Both the position numbers and the translations under genes were made by a program. The notes beneath the pieces were generated by a model. It worked only from the letters and a program-made list of their open reading frames with translations, was not told the origin of the DNA and did not search any database. This document shows positions 53,373-62,242 of a stretch of 64,000 bases of DNA, piece by piece. This DNA comes from Acidobacteriota bacterium (GTDB lineage: Bacteria; Acidobacteriota; Vicinamibacteria; Vicinamibacterales; UBA8438): the NCBI GenBank assembly GCA_009838525.1, contig VXRJ01000010.1:160520-224519 (forward strand). Reading direction: 5' to 3'. Numbering within the stretch: the stretch's first letter is position 1; the number at the start of each line of letters is the position of its first letter.

Positions 53373-56126
53373 TCAGTTCTCGTTCTCCTGGAGTTCCTCG
53401 AGGATCTCGCCGAGGCGCTCGATCTCTGCTCCGTAGAGAGCCCAGTTGCCATCGCGCTGGGCCTGCAGGGCCCGCGTATAGTGATCCTGCGCCCGGGTGG
53501 CCAGCGCGGTGCCGACGGCCAAGGTGTCGCCGGTCATGGCAGCCGGTATGGAAGCGCCTGCCCCGCCGTCGACGGCGCCCGGATCAACGTCCGGCGCGGC
53601 GTCGGTCATCAGCAGATTCGATGTCGGTGGTCCCAGTCCCGGCAGTCCGTCGGTGAACAGCCGATCGAGCGCCTGGTCGAGCGTCTCCTCCATCACGATC
53701 TGGTTCTGGTAGGCGACGATTACGCGTGTGAGCTCCGGGATCCGCCCGCCCGAGGCGCGCAGGTAGAGCGGCCGGATGTAGAGCAGCCCCTCCTCGATCG
53801 GGATGACCAGCAGCGTCCCCTGTATCACCTCGGAGCCCTGCTGGTTCCACAGCGTGATCTGCGGCGAGATCACTTGGTCCTGATTGATGCGGGCGACGAC
53901 CTGCGACGGGCCGAAGATCAGCTTCTGCTTCGGGAACTGGAACACCAGCATCCTGCCGTAATTGTCCCCGTCGCTGCGCGCGATCATCCAGGCGGCCAGA
54001 TTGTTCCTGCCGCGCGGCGTGAAGGGGAGCATCTGAATGAACTCGGCCCGCTCCTCTCCCGGCAGCCGCATGATGGTGTAGTACGGCTCCATCTGCTCGT
54101 TGTCGATAACCGGCACTTCCCACTGGTCCTCGCGGTTGTAGAAGACCGCCGGGTTGGTCATGTGGAAGGTGGAGTACATCGCCGTCTGCAGCGAGAAAAT
54201 ACCCTCCGGGTAGCGGATGTGGTCGCGCAGCGACTGCGGCATCGTGTCGAGCGGCTGGAGCCAGCCGGGGAAGATCTTCCCGAGCGTCACGCCAATCGGA
54301 TCGTCCGGCTCCGCCAGGTAGAACGTGGTGTCGCCGTTGTAGGCGTCGATCACGATCTTCACCGAGTTGCGGATGTAGTTGATGCCGCCCCCTACCGGGC
54401 TCGAGTAGGGATAGTCGTCGCTAACGGTGTAGGCATCCCGCATCCAGTACAGCCGGCCGTCGGCGATCACCAGGTACGGGTCGGCGTCGTACCGGAGGAA
54501 CGGGGCGATGGTGGCCACGCGGTCCGAGATGTTCCGGTGGAAAATGATGCGGCTGTCGGCGTTGAGTTGTCCGCTGACCAGGACCTCGTACGACCGGAAG
54601 CGCAGGCTGAAGAGCAACCGTTGGAAGAAGTTCCCGAGCTCGATCCCGCCCGTGCCGTCGTAGCGGGTCGAGACGTTGTCGTCACCCTCCGGGTAATGGA
54701 ACTCGTCGGTGTTCGTGTTGACCACTACGTAGTCGTTGGACAGCTCACCGAAGTAGATGCTCGGCTGCTCGACGTGGAGGTCGGTCTCCGTTGTCGGCGG
54801 CAGGTCCTGAATGAACAGCACCGGCAAGCCCTCCGGCGTCACCTGGTTCACCGGCCCGAGCGCGACGCCGAAGCCATGCGTGTACTGCAGCCGCTCGTTC
54901 ACCCAGGACCGGTTCGGCAGGCTGTCCGAGTTGAGCTCGCGGCCCGACAGCATCGTCTGCCGGTACTCGCCGTCGATGACGTAGCGGTCGTTGTCGACCG
55001 ATGCGAACTCGTAGTAGGTCCGGATTTCCTGGATCTGCCCGAACGTGTCGAGCAGCGGCAGATGATCCCAGAGCCGGACGTTGTTGATCGTCTCGGCGTT
55101 GTTCGCGATGTCGTCCATCGTAAGCAGGGCGTCGCCGGAGACATCCCGCTCCTCTACGGCGTCCAGATCGAAGGCGGTGCGCGTCGCGGCGATGTTGTGG
55201 GTGATGTAGGGCGCTTCCTTCTGTTGCTCGTCCGGCGTCACTACCAGTTGCTGCGTCAGCGCGGCGGCGGCCCCGCCACCGACCCAGACGACCATATAGA
55301 GGCCCACCGCAGCCGCGACCGGCCAGGTGGTCGAAGCGAACGCGGCGTAGAGCGCCGCCCCCGCCGCGAGCGCGGAAACCGCCATGAGGATCCGGAAGAC
55401 TGGAAGACGGACGGTCACGTCGACATACGACGCGCCGTGAACGATGCCGGCCGGAGTCGTCAGCAGGCGCGGCATGTCGAGGTACGCTCCCCAGGCGAAC
55501 AGAACGAATACCAGCGCGGCCAGCAGCAGCAGGTGCTGCCGCGCGGCCGAGGCGACGCGAAAGCCGGCCTGATCGAGCGAGATCTCACCCGCTACGATGT
55601 ACGCGCCGGCCGCCCCCGCGACAGCCAGCATCACGATGGACTGTAGGCCGACGCGAAGCAGGTCGAGCATCGGGAGCGTGAAGATGTAGAAACCGGCGTC
55701 GCGTCCGAACAGCGGATCGGCATCGCCGAACGGCGTCGCCTCCAGGTACTGCAGGACGGTTATCCAGCGGCTTGACGCCACGCCGGCGACGAAGAGCGAG
55801 ACCAATGCAGCGATCCCGAGCGCCAGGAAGCCAAGGTGATGCCGTTCCAGGATGATCGGCTGCAGGTCGCCGCCGCCGGTGAAGATGACGAACGGCCGCC
55901 GCGCCCGCCGCACCGCGAAGCGGAGGTTGCCGAAGAGGAACGCGAAAGCGACCAGGAACGCGGCGACGCCGACGAGCGCCCGCGCGGTCAGGCTCTTGAG
56001 GAACACGCCCTGGTAGTCCACTTCGCCGAACCAGAGCCACTCCGTGTACAGCTCCGCCATCGACGGCAGCAGCACGACCAGCACCAGCACGATGAGCGCG
56101 AGCGATAGCTTCAGGCGCACCACCAC
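53373..56126 (-). CDS. UPF0182 family large membrane protein
   Basis: A 917-residue protein starting at GTG 56126 (or the GTG one codon later). The first third has about seven membrane segments, starting LALIVLVLVVLLPSMAELYT then EWLWFGEVDYQGVF, the family's hallmark. A large outer domain follows with LNERLQYTHGF-like sequence (VNERLQYTHGFGVALGPVNQ), YFGELSNDYVVVNTNTDEFH and QFPKQKLIFGPSQVVARINQ. The C-terminal tail is low-complexity with a helix (LYGAEIERLGEILEELQ). UPF0182 is widespread but has no established function. Confidence 0.9.
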   Translation of the reverse strand: MVVRLKLSLALIVLVLVVLLPSMAELYTEWLWFGEVDYQGVFLKSLTARALVGVAAFLVAFAFLFGNLRFAVRRARRPFVIFTGGGDLQPIILERHHLGFLALGIAALVSLFVAGVASSRWITVLQYLEATPFGDADPLFGRDAGFYIFTLPMLDLLRVGLQSIVMLAVAGAAGAYIVAGEISLDQAGFRVASAARQHLLLLAALVFVLFAWGAYLDMPRLLTTPAGIVHGASYVDVTVRLPVFRILMAVSALAAGAALYAAFASTTWPVAAAVGLYMVVWVGGGAAAALTQQLVVTPDEQQKEAPYITHNIAATRTAFDLDAVEERDVSGDALLTMDDIANNAETINNVRLWDHLPLLDTFGQIQEIRTYYEFASVDNDRYVIDGEYRQTMLSGRELNSDSLPNRSWVNERLQYTHGFGVALGPVNQVTPEGLPVLFIQDLPPTTETDLHVEQPSIYFGELSNDYVVVNTNTDEFHYPEGDDNVSTRYDGTGGIELGNFFQRLLFSLRFRSYEVLVSGQLNADSRIIFHRNISDRVATIAPFLRYDADPYLVIADGRLYWMRDAYTVSDDYPYSSPVGGGINYIRNSVKIVIDAYNGDTTFYLAEPDDPIGVTLGKIFPGWLQPLDTMPQSLRDHIRYPEGIFSLQTAMYSTFHMTNPAVFYNREDQWEVPVIDNEQMEPYYTIMRLPGEERAEFIQMLPFTPRGRNNLAAWMIARSDGDNYGRMLVFQFPKQKLIFGPSQVVARINQDQVISPQITLWNQQGSEVIQGTLLVIPIEEGLLYIRPLYLRASGGRIPELTRVIVAYQNQIVMEETLDQALDRLFTDGLPGLGPPTSNLLMTDAAPDVDPGAVDGGAGASIPAAMTGDTLAVGTALATRAQDHYTRALQAQRDGNWALYGAEIERLGEILEELQENEN

Positions 56127-56157
56127 GAAGGTTAGTTGACCCGGTGCCCGCTTGCAA

Positions 56158-56174
56158 GGCGCTATTGGAGCGCC
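56158..56174. terminator. Short hairpin after the ABC transporter operon
   Basis: GGCGCT (56158-56163), loop ATTGG, AGCGCC (56169-56174). It lies between the last permease stop and the UPF0182 start, both minus strand. No T-run follows, so it is at best a weak terminator or an mRNA-stabilising end. Confidence 0.3.
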
Positions 56175-56186
56175 CGGCCCGGCGCC

Positions 56187-57374
56187 TCAGAGTTCGCGGA
56201 GCGCGGTCGCCACCGGCAGGCGGGCGGCCCGGATGGCGGGGAAGAGGCCGCCGAAGAAGCCCATGACCACGGCGATGACGATCCCCTGAACCGCCAGCGA
56301 GGGCGTGACCAGGAAGGAAAACGCCACCTGGCTGAACGTCTGGAAGTTGAGCGTCGCGGTCTGATAGCCGTTGAAGGCCAGGTAGGCGAGCGAGCCGCCG
56401 ATCACTCCGCCCGTCACGCTCAGCAGTAGCGACTCCAGCATCACCGAGATGACGACGGGCAGGCCTGAGAACCCTAGCGCCCGCAGCGTCGCGATCTCGC
56501 GGGTCCTCGTCGCGACCGCGTTGTACATCGTGTTGATCGCTCCGAAGACGGCGCCGATGCCCATGAGGATGGCGATGACGGTGCCGACGCCCCGGATTAT
56601 GCCGGTCATCAGCTCGGACTGCCCCGCGTAGTAGTCGGTCTCGCGTTCCACCATCACGTCCAGGCGCGGGTCGGTGGTCAGCGCATCGCGAAAAGTGTCG
56701 ACCGTGTCGGCCGATTCGAGCTTCGCAAAGACCGACTGCACGCTGTCGCCACGCCGATACGCCGGACCCAGGACGCGGGCATCGCACCAGATCTCCGATT
56801 CCGCGATGGTTCCGTCCGCCTCGAAGACCCCGACCACCTCCCAGGCGCTCTCGCCCCAGCGCTGCGTCGATCCCAGGTCCAGGCCGGCGAACTGCAGGGT
56901 GGCGCTCCGGCCGACGATGATCTCGTTCGTGCCGGGACGGAAGGCGCGCCCCTCGACGATCCGCAACTCGTCCCGGATGGCGAACGCGGCGGGCTCGACC
57001 CCGCGCAGCGGCACGTTCGCCACGGTTCCGGTGGTCCGTTTCGGGACGTCGACAACGACGAACAGTTCCGCGGACGCCACGGGCCCGCCGTCGTCCCGTC
57101 GCACCCCGGCGGCGTCACTCACAATCCGGGCGCTCTCCAGGTCGAGCACGCTGCTCAACTCCGTGTCGCTGCCGCCCCGCATCACGATGACGGTGTCGGG
57201 AGAGCCGGCGCCGACCATGGCGGCGCGGAACCCTTCGGCGATCGAGAGCACGGCGACGAAGACAATCACCACGCCGGTTACGCCGATGACGGCGACGGCG
57301 GAAGATCCGGCCCGCTCCGGAATCGTGCGGAACGTGAGGCCCGTGACGGCGAAGATCTGGGTCAGAAAGCGCAT
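56187..57374 (-). CDS. ABC transporter permease, MacB/FtsX-like (second)
   Basis: A 395-residue permease from ATG 57374. One N-terminal membrane helix (SSAVAVIGVTGVVIVFVAVL) is followed by a long outer MacB-like domain. Three C-terminal helices follow, including VIAILMGIGAVFGAINTMYN and then AVATRTREIATLRALGFS, the typical FtsX-domain signature. It is the last gene of a four-gene efflux set and lies 25 bases after the first permease. The pair probably forms a heterodimer. Confidence 0.9.
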   Translation of the reverse strand: MRFLTQIFAVTGLTFRTIPERAGSSAVAVIGVTGVVIVFVAVLSIAEGFRAAMVGAGSPDTVIVMRGGSDTELSSVLDLESARIVSDAAGVRRDDGGPVASAELFVVVDVPKRTTGTVANVPLRGVEPAAFAIRDELRIVEGRAFRPGTNEIIVGRSATLQFAGLDLGSTQRWGESAWEVVGVFEADGTIAESEIWCDARVLGPAYRRGDSVQSVFAKLESADTVDTFRDALTTDPRLDVMVERETDYYAGQSELMTGIIRGVGTVIAILMGIGAVFGAINTMYNAVATRTREIATLRALGFSGLPVVISVMLESLLLSVTGGVIGGSLAYLAFNGYQTATLNFQTFSQVAFSFLVTPSLAVQGIVIAVVMGFFGGLFPAIRAARLPVATALREL

Positions 57375-57399
57375 CGTGTCCGCTTTCGCTGGCGGCCGT

Positions 57400-58551
57400 T
57401 CATACCTTTCGGAGAGCGTTGACGATCCGCAGGCGCGTGGCCTGCACGCCGGGAAGTATGCCAGTCAGAAGGCCCAGCCCCGCCGCCAGCGCGATGCCGA
57501 GCACCCAGTCGCCCGGCGGGACGTGGAACCCCTGCAGGAAGCCGCCGGTCGGATCGCCCGCGCGGATGAACAGATACCCGATTCCGAGCCCCACGCCGCT
57601 GCCCGCCGCCACGAGCGCGAACGATTCCAGCAGCACGAGCATCAGGACCTTCCGATCGGTGAATCCGAGCGTCTTCAATACCGCCAGCTCGCTCGTCCGT
57701 TCCCGGACCGCCTGCGCCATCGTGTTGCCGGCGATGACCAGGATCGTGAAGAAGACGGCGGCAAGGACGGCTGAAATGATGGCGCCGATGTTGCCCGCCT
57801 GATTGGCGAAGGCCTGCGCGAACGCCGATTCGGTGGAGGTCTTCGTTTCGGCCGGCGAGTTGGCGAAGCGGGCATCCACCGCGGCCGCGATCGCGTCCGC
57901 CGCGTCCGGGTCTTCCACCCGGATGACGTACTGGCCGACGAACCGTTCCCCGAGCGAGTTTGCTTCGGCGAGGTACTCGTAGTGGAAGTACAGGATCTGC
58001 GTGTCGAAACCTTCCTCGCCGGGCTCGAAGATGCCGTCGATCGTGAACTCCCACGGCGCGTCATTGGCGGTTCGGAAGATCGTCCCCTGCAGCGGGATCC
58101 GGTCACCCACCTCCCAGCCGAACCGATCGGCGAGACTACGCCCGACGATGGCGCCGGTCCGGTTTCGGAACCAGGCATCGCGTTCGCCGTCCGTCAGGAC
58201 GATCTCCGGGTACAGGCGAAGGTAGCTCTCGGGATCGACGGCGAACTGGGGGAAGAAGTTACGCGGATCCTGGTAGATGCCGCCGAACCACTGCGAGAAA
58301 CTGAGGTCCGCGACGCCGTCGACGGAGGCAATCCGCCCCAGGTAGCTCTCGGGGAGCGGCTGAATAAGCGACACCTTGTGACTCACCAGCAGACGGTCGG
58401 CGCCCGCGACGCTGACGCCCATGCTGAACGATTGCCGCACCGCCATCAGGTATGCGAAGAGGATGAAGGCGACGGCGATCGACGCGACGGTAAAGAAGGT
58501 ACGCGTCTTCCGCCGAAAGAGGTTCTTCCAGACGAACGGCAGGTACTTCAT
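57400..58551 (-). CDS. ABC transporter permease, MacB/FtsX-like (first)
   Basis: A 383-residue permease from ATG 58551. It begins MKYLPFVWKNLFRRKTRTFF, the usual cytoplasmic entry helix, then a membrane segment. An outer domain spans about residues 45-255. Three further helices follow, with AVRERTSELAVLKTLGFTDR as the FtsX-domain coupling motif. The start overlaps the ATPase stop by 4 bases, showing translational coupling. Its substrate is not evident; MacAB/LolCDE-like export of a lipid, peptide or drug is the general role. Confidence 0.9.
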   Translation of the reverse strand: MKYLPFVWKNLFRRKTRTFFTVASIAVAFILFAYLMAVRQSFSMGVSVAGADRLLVSHKVSLIQPLPESYLGRIASVDGVADLSFSQWFGGIYQDPRNFFPQFAVDPESYLRLYPEIVLTDGERDAWFRNRTGAIVGRSLADRFGWEVGDRIPLQGTIFRTANDAPWEFTIDGIFEPGEEGFDTQILYFHYEYLAEANSLGERFVGQYVIRVEDPDAADAIAAAVDARFANSPAETKTSTESAFAQAFANQAGNIGAIISAVLAAVFFTILVIAGNTMAQAVRERTSELAVLKTLGFTDRKVLMLVLLESFALVAAGSGVGLGIGYLFIRAGDPTGGFLQGFHVPPGDWVLGIALAAGLGLLTGILPGVQATRLRIVNALRKV

Positions 58552-59243
58552 GCGACCGGCTCCGTCGAGAGCGTTCCCTTGTTCAGGTGGAGTGTTCGCC
58601 GCGCGCGGGCGGCGGCGTGCGCGTCGTGCGTCACCATGACGATGGTCTTGCCGTGCTCGCGATTCAGGGCGTCGAGCAGGTCGAGAATCTCGTCGCCCGA
58701 CTTCCGGTCAAGGTCGCCGGTGGGTTCGTCGCAGAGCAGCAGCGTCGGGTCGGTGACGATGGCGCGCGCGATGCCCACGCGCTGTTCCTGTCCCCCGGAA
58801 AGCTGACGGGGATAGTGCTTCGCCCGGTCCGAGAGGCCGACCACGTCGAGCGCCGTAGCCACGTGCTTCCGGCGTTCGGATCGCGAGAGCGGCGTCAGCA
58901 GCAGCGGCAGCTCGACGTTGCGTTCCGCGGTCAGTACGGGCAGCAGGTTATAGAGCTGGAAGACGAAGCCGATGTGCCGGGCGCGCCAGTGGGCGAGGTT
59001 GCCGCCCGACATGCGGTCGATCCGGTCGCCCCCGACGGTGATCGAGCCGTCGGTCGGCCGGTCGAGGCCGCCCAGCAGGTTGAGCAGCGTCGTCTTCCCG
59101 GAACCGGAAGGCCCCATCAGGGCCAGGTAATCCCCCTGCGGCATGTCGAGGGTCAGCCCCTTGAGCACGTCAATCCGCTCCGAGCCTCGCCGGAACTCCT
59201 TGTGCAGGTTCAGCACGTCGACCAGTGATCCGTTCTCGCTCAT
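58548..59243 (-). CDS. ABC transporter ATPase, LolD/MacB type
   Basis: A 231-residue ATPase from ATG 59243. MGPSGSGKTTLLNLLGGLDR is Walker A. HIGFVFQLYNLLPVLTAERN is the Q loop region. YPRQLSGGQEQRVGIARAIV is the signature and LLLCDEPTGDLDRKSGDEIL is Walker B with the typical DEPTGDLD. VMVTHDAHAAARA holds the switch His. It energises the two FtsX-type permeases encoded downstream and works with the adaptor encoded upstream. Confidence 0.94.
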   Translation of the reverse strand: MSENGSLVDVLNLHKEFRRGSERIDVLKGLTLDMPQGDYLALMGPSGSGKTTLLNLLGGLDRPTDGSITVGGDRIDRMSGGNLAHWRARHIGFVFQLYNLLPVLTAERNVELPLLLTPLSRSERRKHVATALDVVGLSDRAKHYPRQLSGGQEQRVGIARAIVTDPTLLLCDEPTGDLDRKSGDEILDLLDALNREHGKTIVMVTHDAHAAARARRTLHLNKGTLSTEPVA

Positions 59244-59308
59244 GCTCGTTTCCGTGGGGCCGCGAGACGCCCGGACCGGCCGGCTCCTTCCGGCGGCGGC
59301 GCGGCCGA

Positions 59309-60538
59309 CTAGTTTGCCAGGACCCGGTCCCCGTCGACCAGTGCCGGCGGCGGTTCCACCACGACCTGATCGCTCAATGTCACCCCAGACAGCACCTCGA
59401 TATCCGCTCCATCCTCGATCCCGAGCGTCACCGCCCGCCGCTCCACCGTATCGCCCCGGAGGAGGAAGATCGCCGTCGTCTCTCCCTCGTTCCGCACCGC
59501 ATTCGCCGGTATCCAGAGCCGCGGTTCCGCATCCGGGTCCGCATCAGCCACCGCAGCCGGCTCTCCCGCCTCCAGAAACGCCACGTTCACGCCCATGTCG
59601 GGCAGGATGCGCGGATCGCCCAGTTCATCGAACGCAATTCGCACGAGCACGGTCGCCCGCTGCCGGTCGGCGGCCGGTATTGTCGTGATGACCGACGCCG
59701 GGATGTCCCAGTCCGGGTAGGCGTCGAGGTTCGCCACCACCCGCTGTTCCGGCTCGACGCGGCCGATGTAGCTCTCGTTTACGTCCACTTCGATCTCCAG
59801 CGAGGACATGTCGACCAGCGTGCAGATACCGGTCCTTGTGAAGCCGCCCCCGGCGCTCACGGGAGAAATCATCTCTCCCGGCTGCGCGTCCTTCGATATC
59901 GCGACTCCGCTGAACGGCGCCCGGATCACCATGTCGTCGATCGCGGTCCTCTGCAGGTGGATTTGACGTTCCGCAACTATGATCTGTTCCCGCTGATTGG
60001 CGATCCGCGCGCGCAGGGAATCCGCTTCCGCCCTGGCGGTATCGAACTCGGCCCGGCCGACAATCCCTTCCTCAAGCAGCCGCTCCTGCCGTTCGAGGTC
60101 GAGGATCGCCTCGTTGTAACGGACTTCCATTTCGGCCAGCGCGCCCCTTTGGGCCTGTAGTTGCGCCTCGGTCAGCGCTAGTCGTGCCCGTTCCGTCGAG
60201 TCATCCAGGCGCGCGAGAACCTGCCCCTCGCGCACCTCCATACCCTCTTCCACCAGCACTTCGGTGATCCGTCCCGTCACCTTCGAGGAAACCGTGGACT
60301 GCAGCCTCGCCGTCACGTAGCCCGACGCATTTAGCACGGTGGGCTGCTGATCGCCCGCGACAGTCTGCCGCACCGCCGCCGTCCGAACGGTTGGAACCTG
60401 GGACGCGTCCCACCACCGCCATGCCGCGAGCCCGCCGGCGCCGGTGATGGCGATCACTCCGATCACCCCCATCAAGGGAGCGATCCACGTGTAGCGGCGG
60501 CGGGACCGGTCGATCTTCAGTTCGTCCAGCGAAGCCAT
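59309..60538 (-). CDS. HlyD/MacA-type periplasmic adaptor protein
   Basis: A 409-residue membrane-fusion protein from ATG 60538, with GGGGAAGG upstream. A single N-terminal membrane anchor (LMGVIGVIAITGAGGLAAWR) is followed by a biotinyl-lipoyl-like half-motif (STVSSKVTGRITEVLVEEGM). An alpha-helical hairpin follows (about residues 100-200, Glu/Arg/Leu-rich). The second lipoyl half is VIRAPFSGVAISKDAQPGEM. A beta barrel and membrane-proximal domain end the protein. It links the ABC transporter to an outer-membrane channel, and heads the four-gene operon adaptor-ATPase-permease-permease. Confidence 0.92.
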   Translation of the reverse strand: MASLDELKIDRSRRRYTWIAPLMGVIGVIAITGAGGLAAWRWWDASQVPTVRTAAVRQTVAGDQQPTVLNASGYVTARLQSTVSSKVTGRITEVLVEEGMEVREGQVLARLDDSTERARLALTEAQLQAQRGALAEMEVRYNEAILDLERQERLLEEGIVGRAEFDTARAEADSLRARIANQREQIIVAERQIHLQRTAIDDMVIRAPFSGVAISKDAQPGEMISPVSAGGGFTRTGICTLVDMSSLEIEVDVNESYIGRVEPEQRVVANLDAYPDWDIPASVITTIPAADRQRATVLVRIAFDELGDPRILPDMGVNVAFLEAGEPAAVADADPDAEPRLWIPANAVRNEGETTAIFLLRGDTVERRAVTLGIEDGADIEVLSGVTLSDQVVVEPPPALVDGDRVLAN

Positions 60539-60607
60539 TGGAGCCTTCCCCGCATCGTATCAGACCGTCCGGGATCGGCTTATGGCGGCAGGGGGTGACG
60601 ACGGGGA

Positions 60608-60613
60608 CATAAT
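60608..60613 (+). promoter_or_regulatory. -10 hexamer before the ferredoxin-NADP reductase gene
   Basis: CATAAT, seven bases (GGGGGCC), then the ATG at 60621. If this is the promoter, the in-frame ATGs at 60582 and 60612 are not used and the mRNA is leaderless. Confidence 0.38.
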
Positions 60614-60620
60614 GGGGGCC

Positions 60621-61610
60621 ATGCCCACGCGACGGGCCGGAACAATAGTCTACAAGCGCGATCTATCGTCCATTCTCACGATATTTCGTGTCGTCCCCGA
60701 GGTGGGGTACGCCTTTCCGCCGTCGGTTGCGGGCCAGTACATCGCGCTGGGGCGTGACGATGCCCCGCTCACGAAGCGGGACGGCGAGTGGCCGGACGGA
60801 CGGCCGAGGTACGTCGAGGACACCGACGACACGGGGGCGGTGCGGACCGGGCGTGTGGTCCGCCCGTACACGATAGCGTCCGCGCCCTGGGAGCAGGAGG
60901 CCTATGGCTACCTGGAATTCTACGTCGTTCTCGAGCTCAGCCGCGGGGGACTGTCGGGGCGGCTGAGTTCCGTCCTGCTTCGGATGGATACGGACAACGA
61001 CCGGCAACTGACGTATGTCGAACGGATCGTCGGCACGTTTACGCTGGCGGAACGGGCCGGCGGCTATGACCACGTGGTCATGGTCGGGTCGGGAACCGGT
61101 TTGGCGCCGTTCATCTCCATGGTGAAGCAGTTGCACAACGATGCCGTGACCGGGCGTCGCGACGACCGGCGCTTCACACTGATCCACGCCAACCGGACGC
61201 ATGAGGAACTGGCGTACCATGCGGAACTGCTCGAAATCGAACGGGCGCATGCCCTCGACTTCGTCTATCTTCCGACGGTCAGCCGGCCGACGGACCGCGA
61301 CCGGGCCGCGGGCCTCGTGGGCGTTGGCCGGGGGAACAACGTGCTCCGCAGTGTCCTTGGGCTGCCGGCCGCGGAGGAGGCGGCCCTCGCTGCGGCGCGC
61401 GCGGCAGGAAGCGGAATCGACCAGGCCGAGCATGCCCTGGAGCGCTCCGTGCGGCCCCGATTGCCCCGGCACCTGACGCTGGAGACGGTGCGCTCCCGGA
61501 TGCCGCCCGGCCGCACGATGCTGCTCACCTGCGGCAACGCCCGGGCAATGGCGGATATCGAGGTGGCGGCTCGGGAGGCGGGCCTCGACACGGACAAGGA
61601 AGAGTGGTGA
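60621..61610 (+). CDS. Ferredoxin/flavodoxin-NADP reductase family protein
   Basis: A 329-residue flavoprotein from ATG 60621; ATG 60582 would add 13 residues. VVRPYTIASAPWEQEAYGYL carries the FAD-binding R-x-Y-T/S-x-x-S/A. VMVGSGTGLAPFISMVKQLH is the NADP-binding G-x-G-x-x-P. LIHANRTHEELAYHAEL and LLTCGNARAMADIEVAAREA complete the FNR fold, and the C-terminal end is EEW. An insert of some 70 residues near YLPTVSRPTDRD is longer than in plant-type FNR. It probably shuttles electrons between NADPH and a ferredoxin-like carrier. It is divergent from the efflux adaptor. Confidence 0.86.
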   Translation: MPTRRAGTIVYKRDLSSILTIFRVVPEVGYAFPPSVAGQYIALGRDDAPLTKRDGEWPDGRPRYVEDTDDTGAVRTGRVVRPYTIASAPWEQEAYGYLEFYVVLELSRGGLSGRLSSVLLRMDTDNDRQLTYVERIVGTFTLAERAGGYDHVVMVGSGTGLAPFISMVKQLHNDAVTGRRDDRRFTLIHANRTHEELAYHAELLEIERAHALDFVYLPTVSRPTDRDRAAGLVGVGRGNNVLRSVLGLPAAEEAALAAARAAGSGIDQAEHALERSVRPRLPRHLTLETVRSRMPPGRTMLLTCGNARAMADIEVAAREAGLDTDKEEW

Positions 61611-61732
61611 CCCCGCGCCCCGTTGCACGCTGACCGAGCGTACCGGCATAGGCGTCGGCGCACCTGCGCTCGGCGGCCGATCTGGACAAACGCCGGTTAG
61701 TTGAGTTAGGAAGGAAGTACCCGCCCGGCTCC

Positions 61733-62242
61733 ATGTCGAGAAAGTACCGCCAGCGCGGTTATCAGGAAGACGAACGCGATCGGCCGGAGCACGTCTTCGA
61801 TCGGGAACGCCGCCCGAAGGGAGATGGCCGCCCGCGTCGCGGATACGGTTCGCGCGAGCCGCGCACGATGAACATGCCCGCCTTCCGGGAAGTGATGAAG
61901 TGCGACCGGTGCGGGCAGGCGATCGACTCCGCTTTCATCCGGTTCGATACCCAGTGTGAGGGATGTGGCGCCGACCTTCACAGTTGCGCGCAATGCACCT
62001 GGTTCGATACGAGTCAGACGCTGGAGTGCGCCCAGCCCATCACGAAGCGCGTATCGCCCAAGGATGCGCGGAACGACTGCACGTTCTTCGAAGCGCGGGT
62101 CACTGTAGAAAGGGAAACCCATTCCCGCGCGGCGCCGGCGCCGACCGTGCCGGACGAAGATGCGCCACAGTCGGTTTCCCCGGACGAGCCGTCGCCTGAC
62201 GCGGCCAGCGCCCGGCAGGCGTTCGACGATTTATTCAAGTAA
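61733..62242 (+). CDS. Zinc-ribbon-type cysteine-rich protein
   Basis: A 169-residue protein from ATG 61733. ATG 61868, just before the Cys-rich core, is a possible shorter start because the upstream GGAAGGAAG is rather far from 61733. The N-terminal 45 residues are very charged. The core has MKCDRCGQAI, then CEGCGADLHSCAQCTWFDTS, then LECAQPI and NDCTFFEAR, giving eight Cys arranged as two metal sites. This C-x2-C / C-x2-C / HxC-x2-C-x-x-F-D arrangement recurs in small uncharacterised bacterial proteins. The stop overlaps the selenoprotein start (TAATG), so the two are coupled. Confidence 0.75.
   Translation: MSRKYRQRGYQEDERDRPEHVFDRERRPKGDGRPRRGYGSREPRTMNMPAFREVMKCDRCGQAIDSAFIRFDTQCEGCGADLHSCAQCTWFDTSQTLECAQPITKRVSPKDARNDCTFFEARVTVERETHSRAAPAPTVPDEDAPQSVSPDEPSPDAASARQAFDDLFK

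Noticed and set aside
53481-55646. Plus-strand open frame (721 codons) opposite UPF0182
   Set aside because: The minus-strand gene has full family features; this frame is compositionally biased and lacks a start context.
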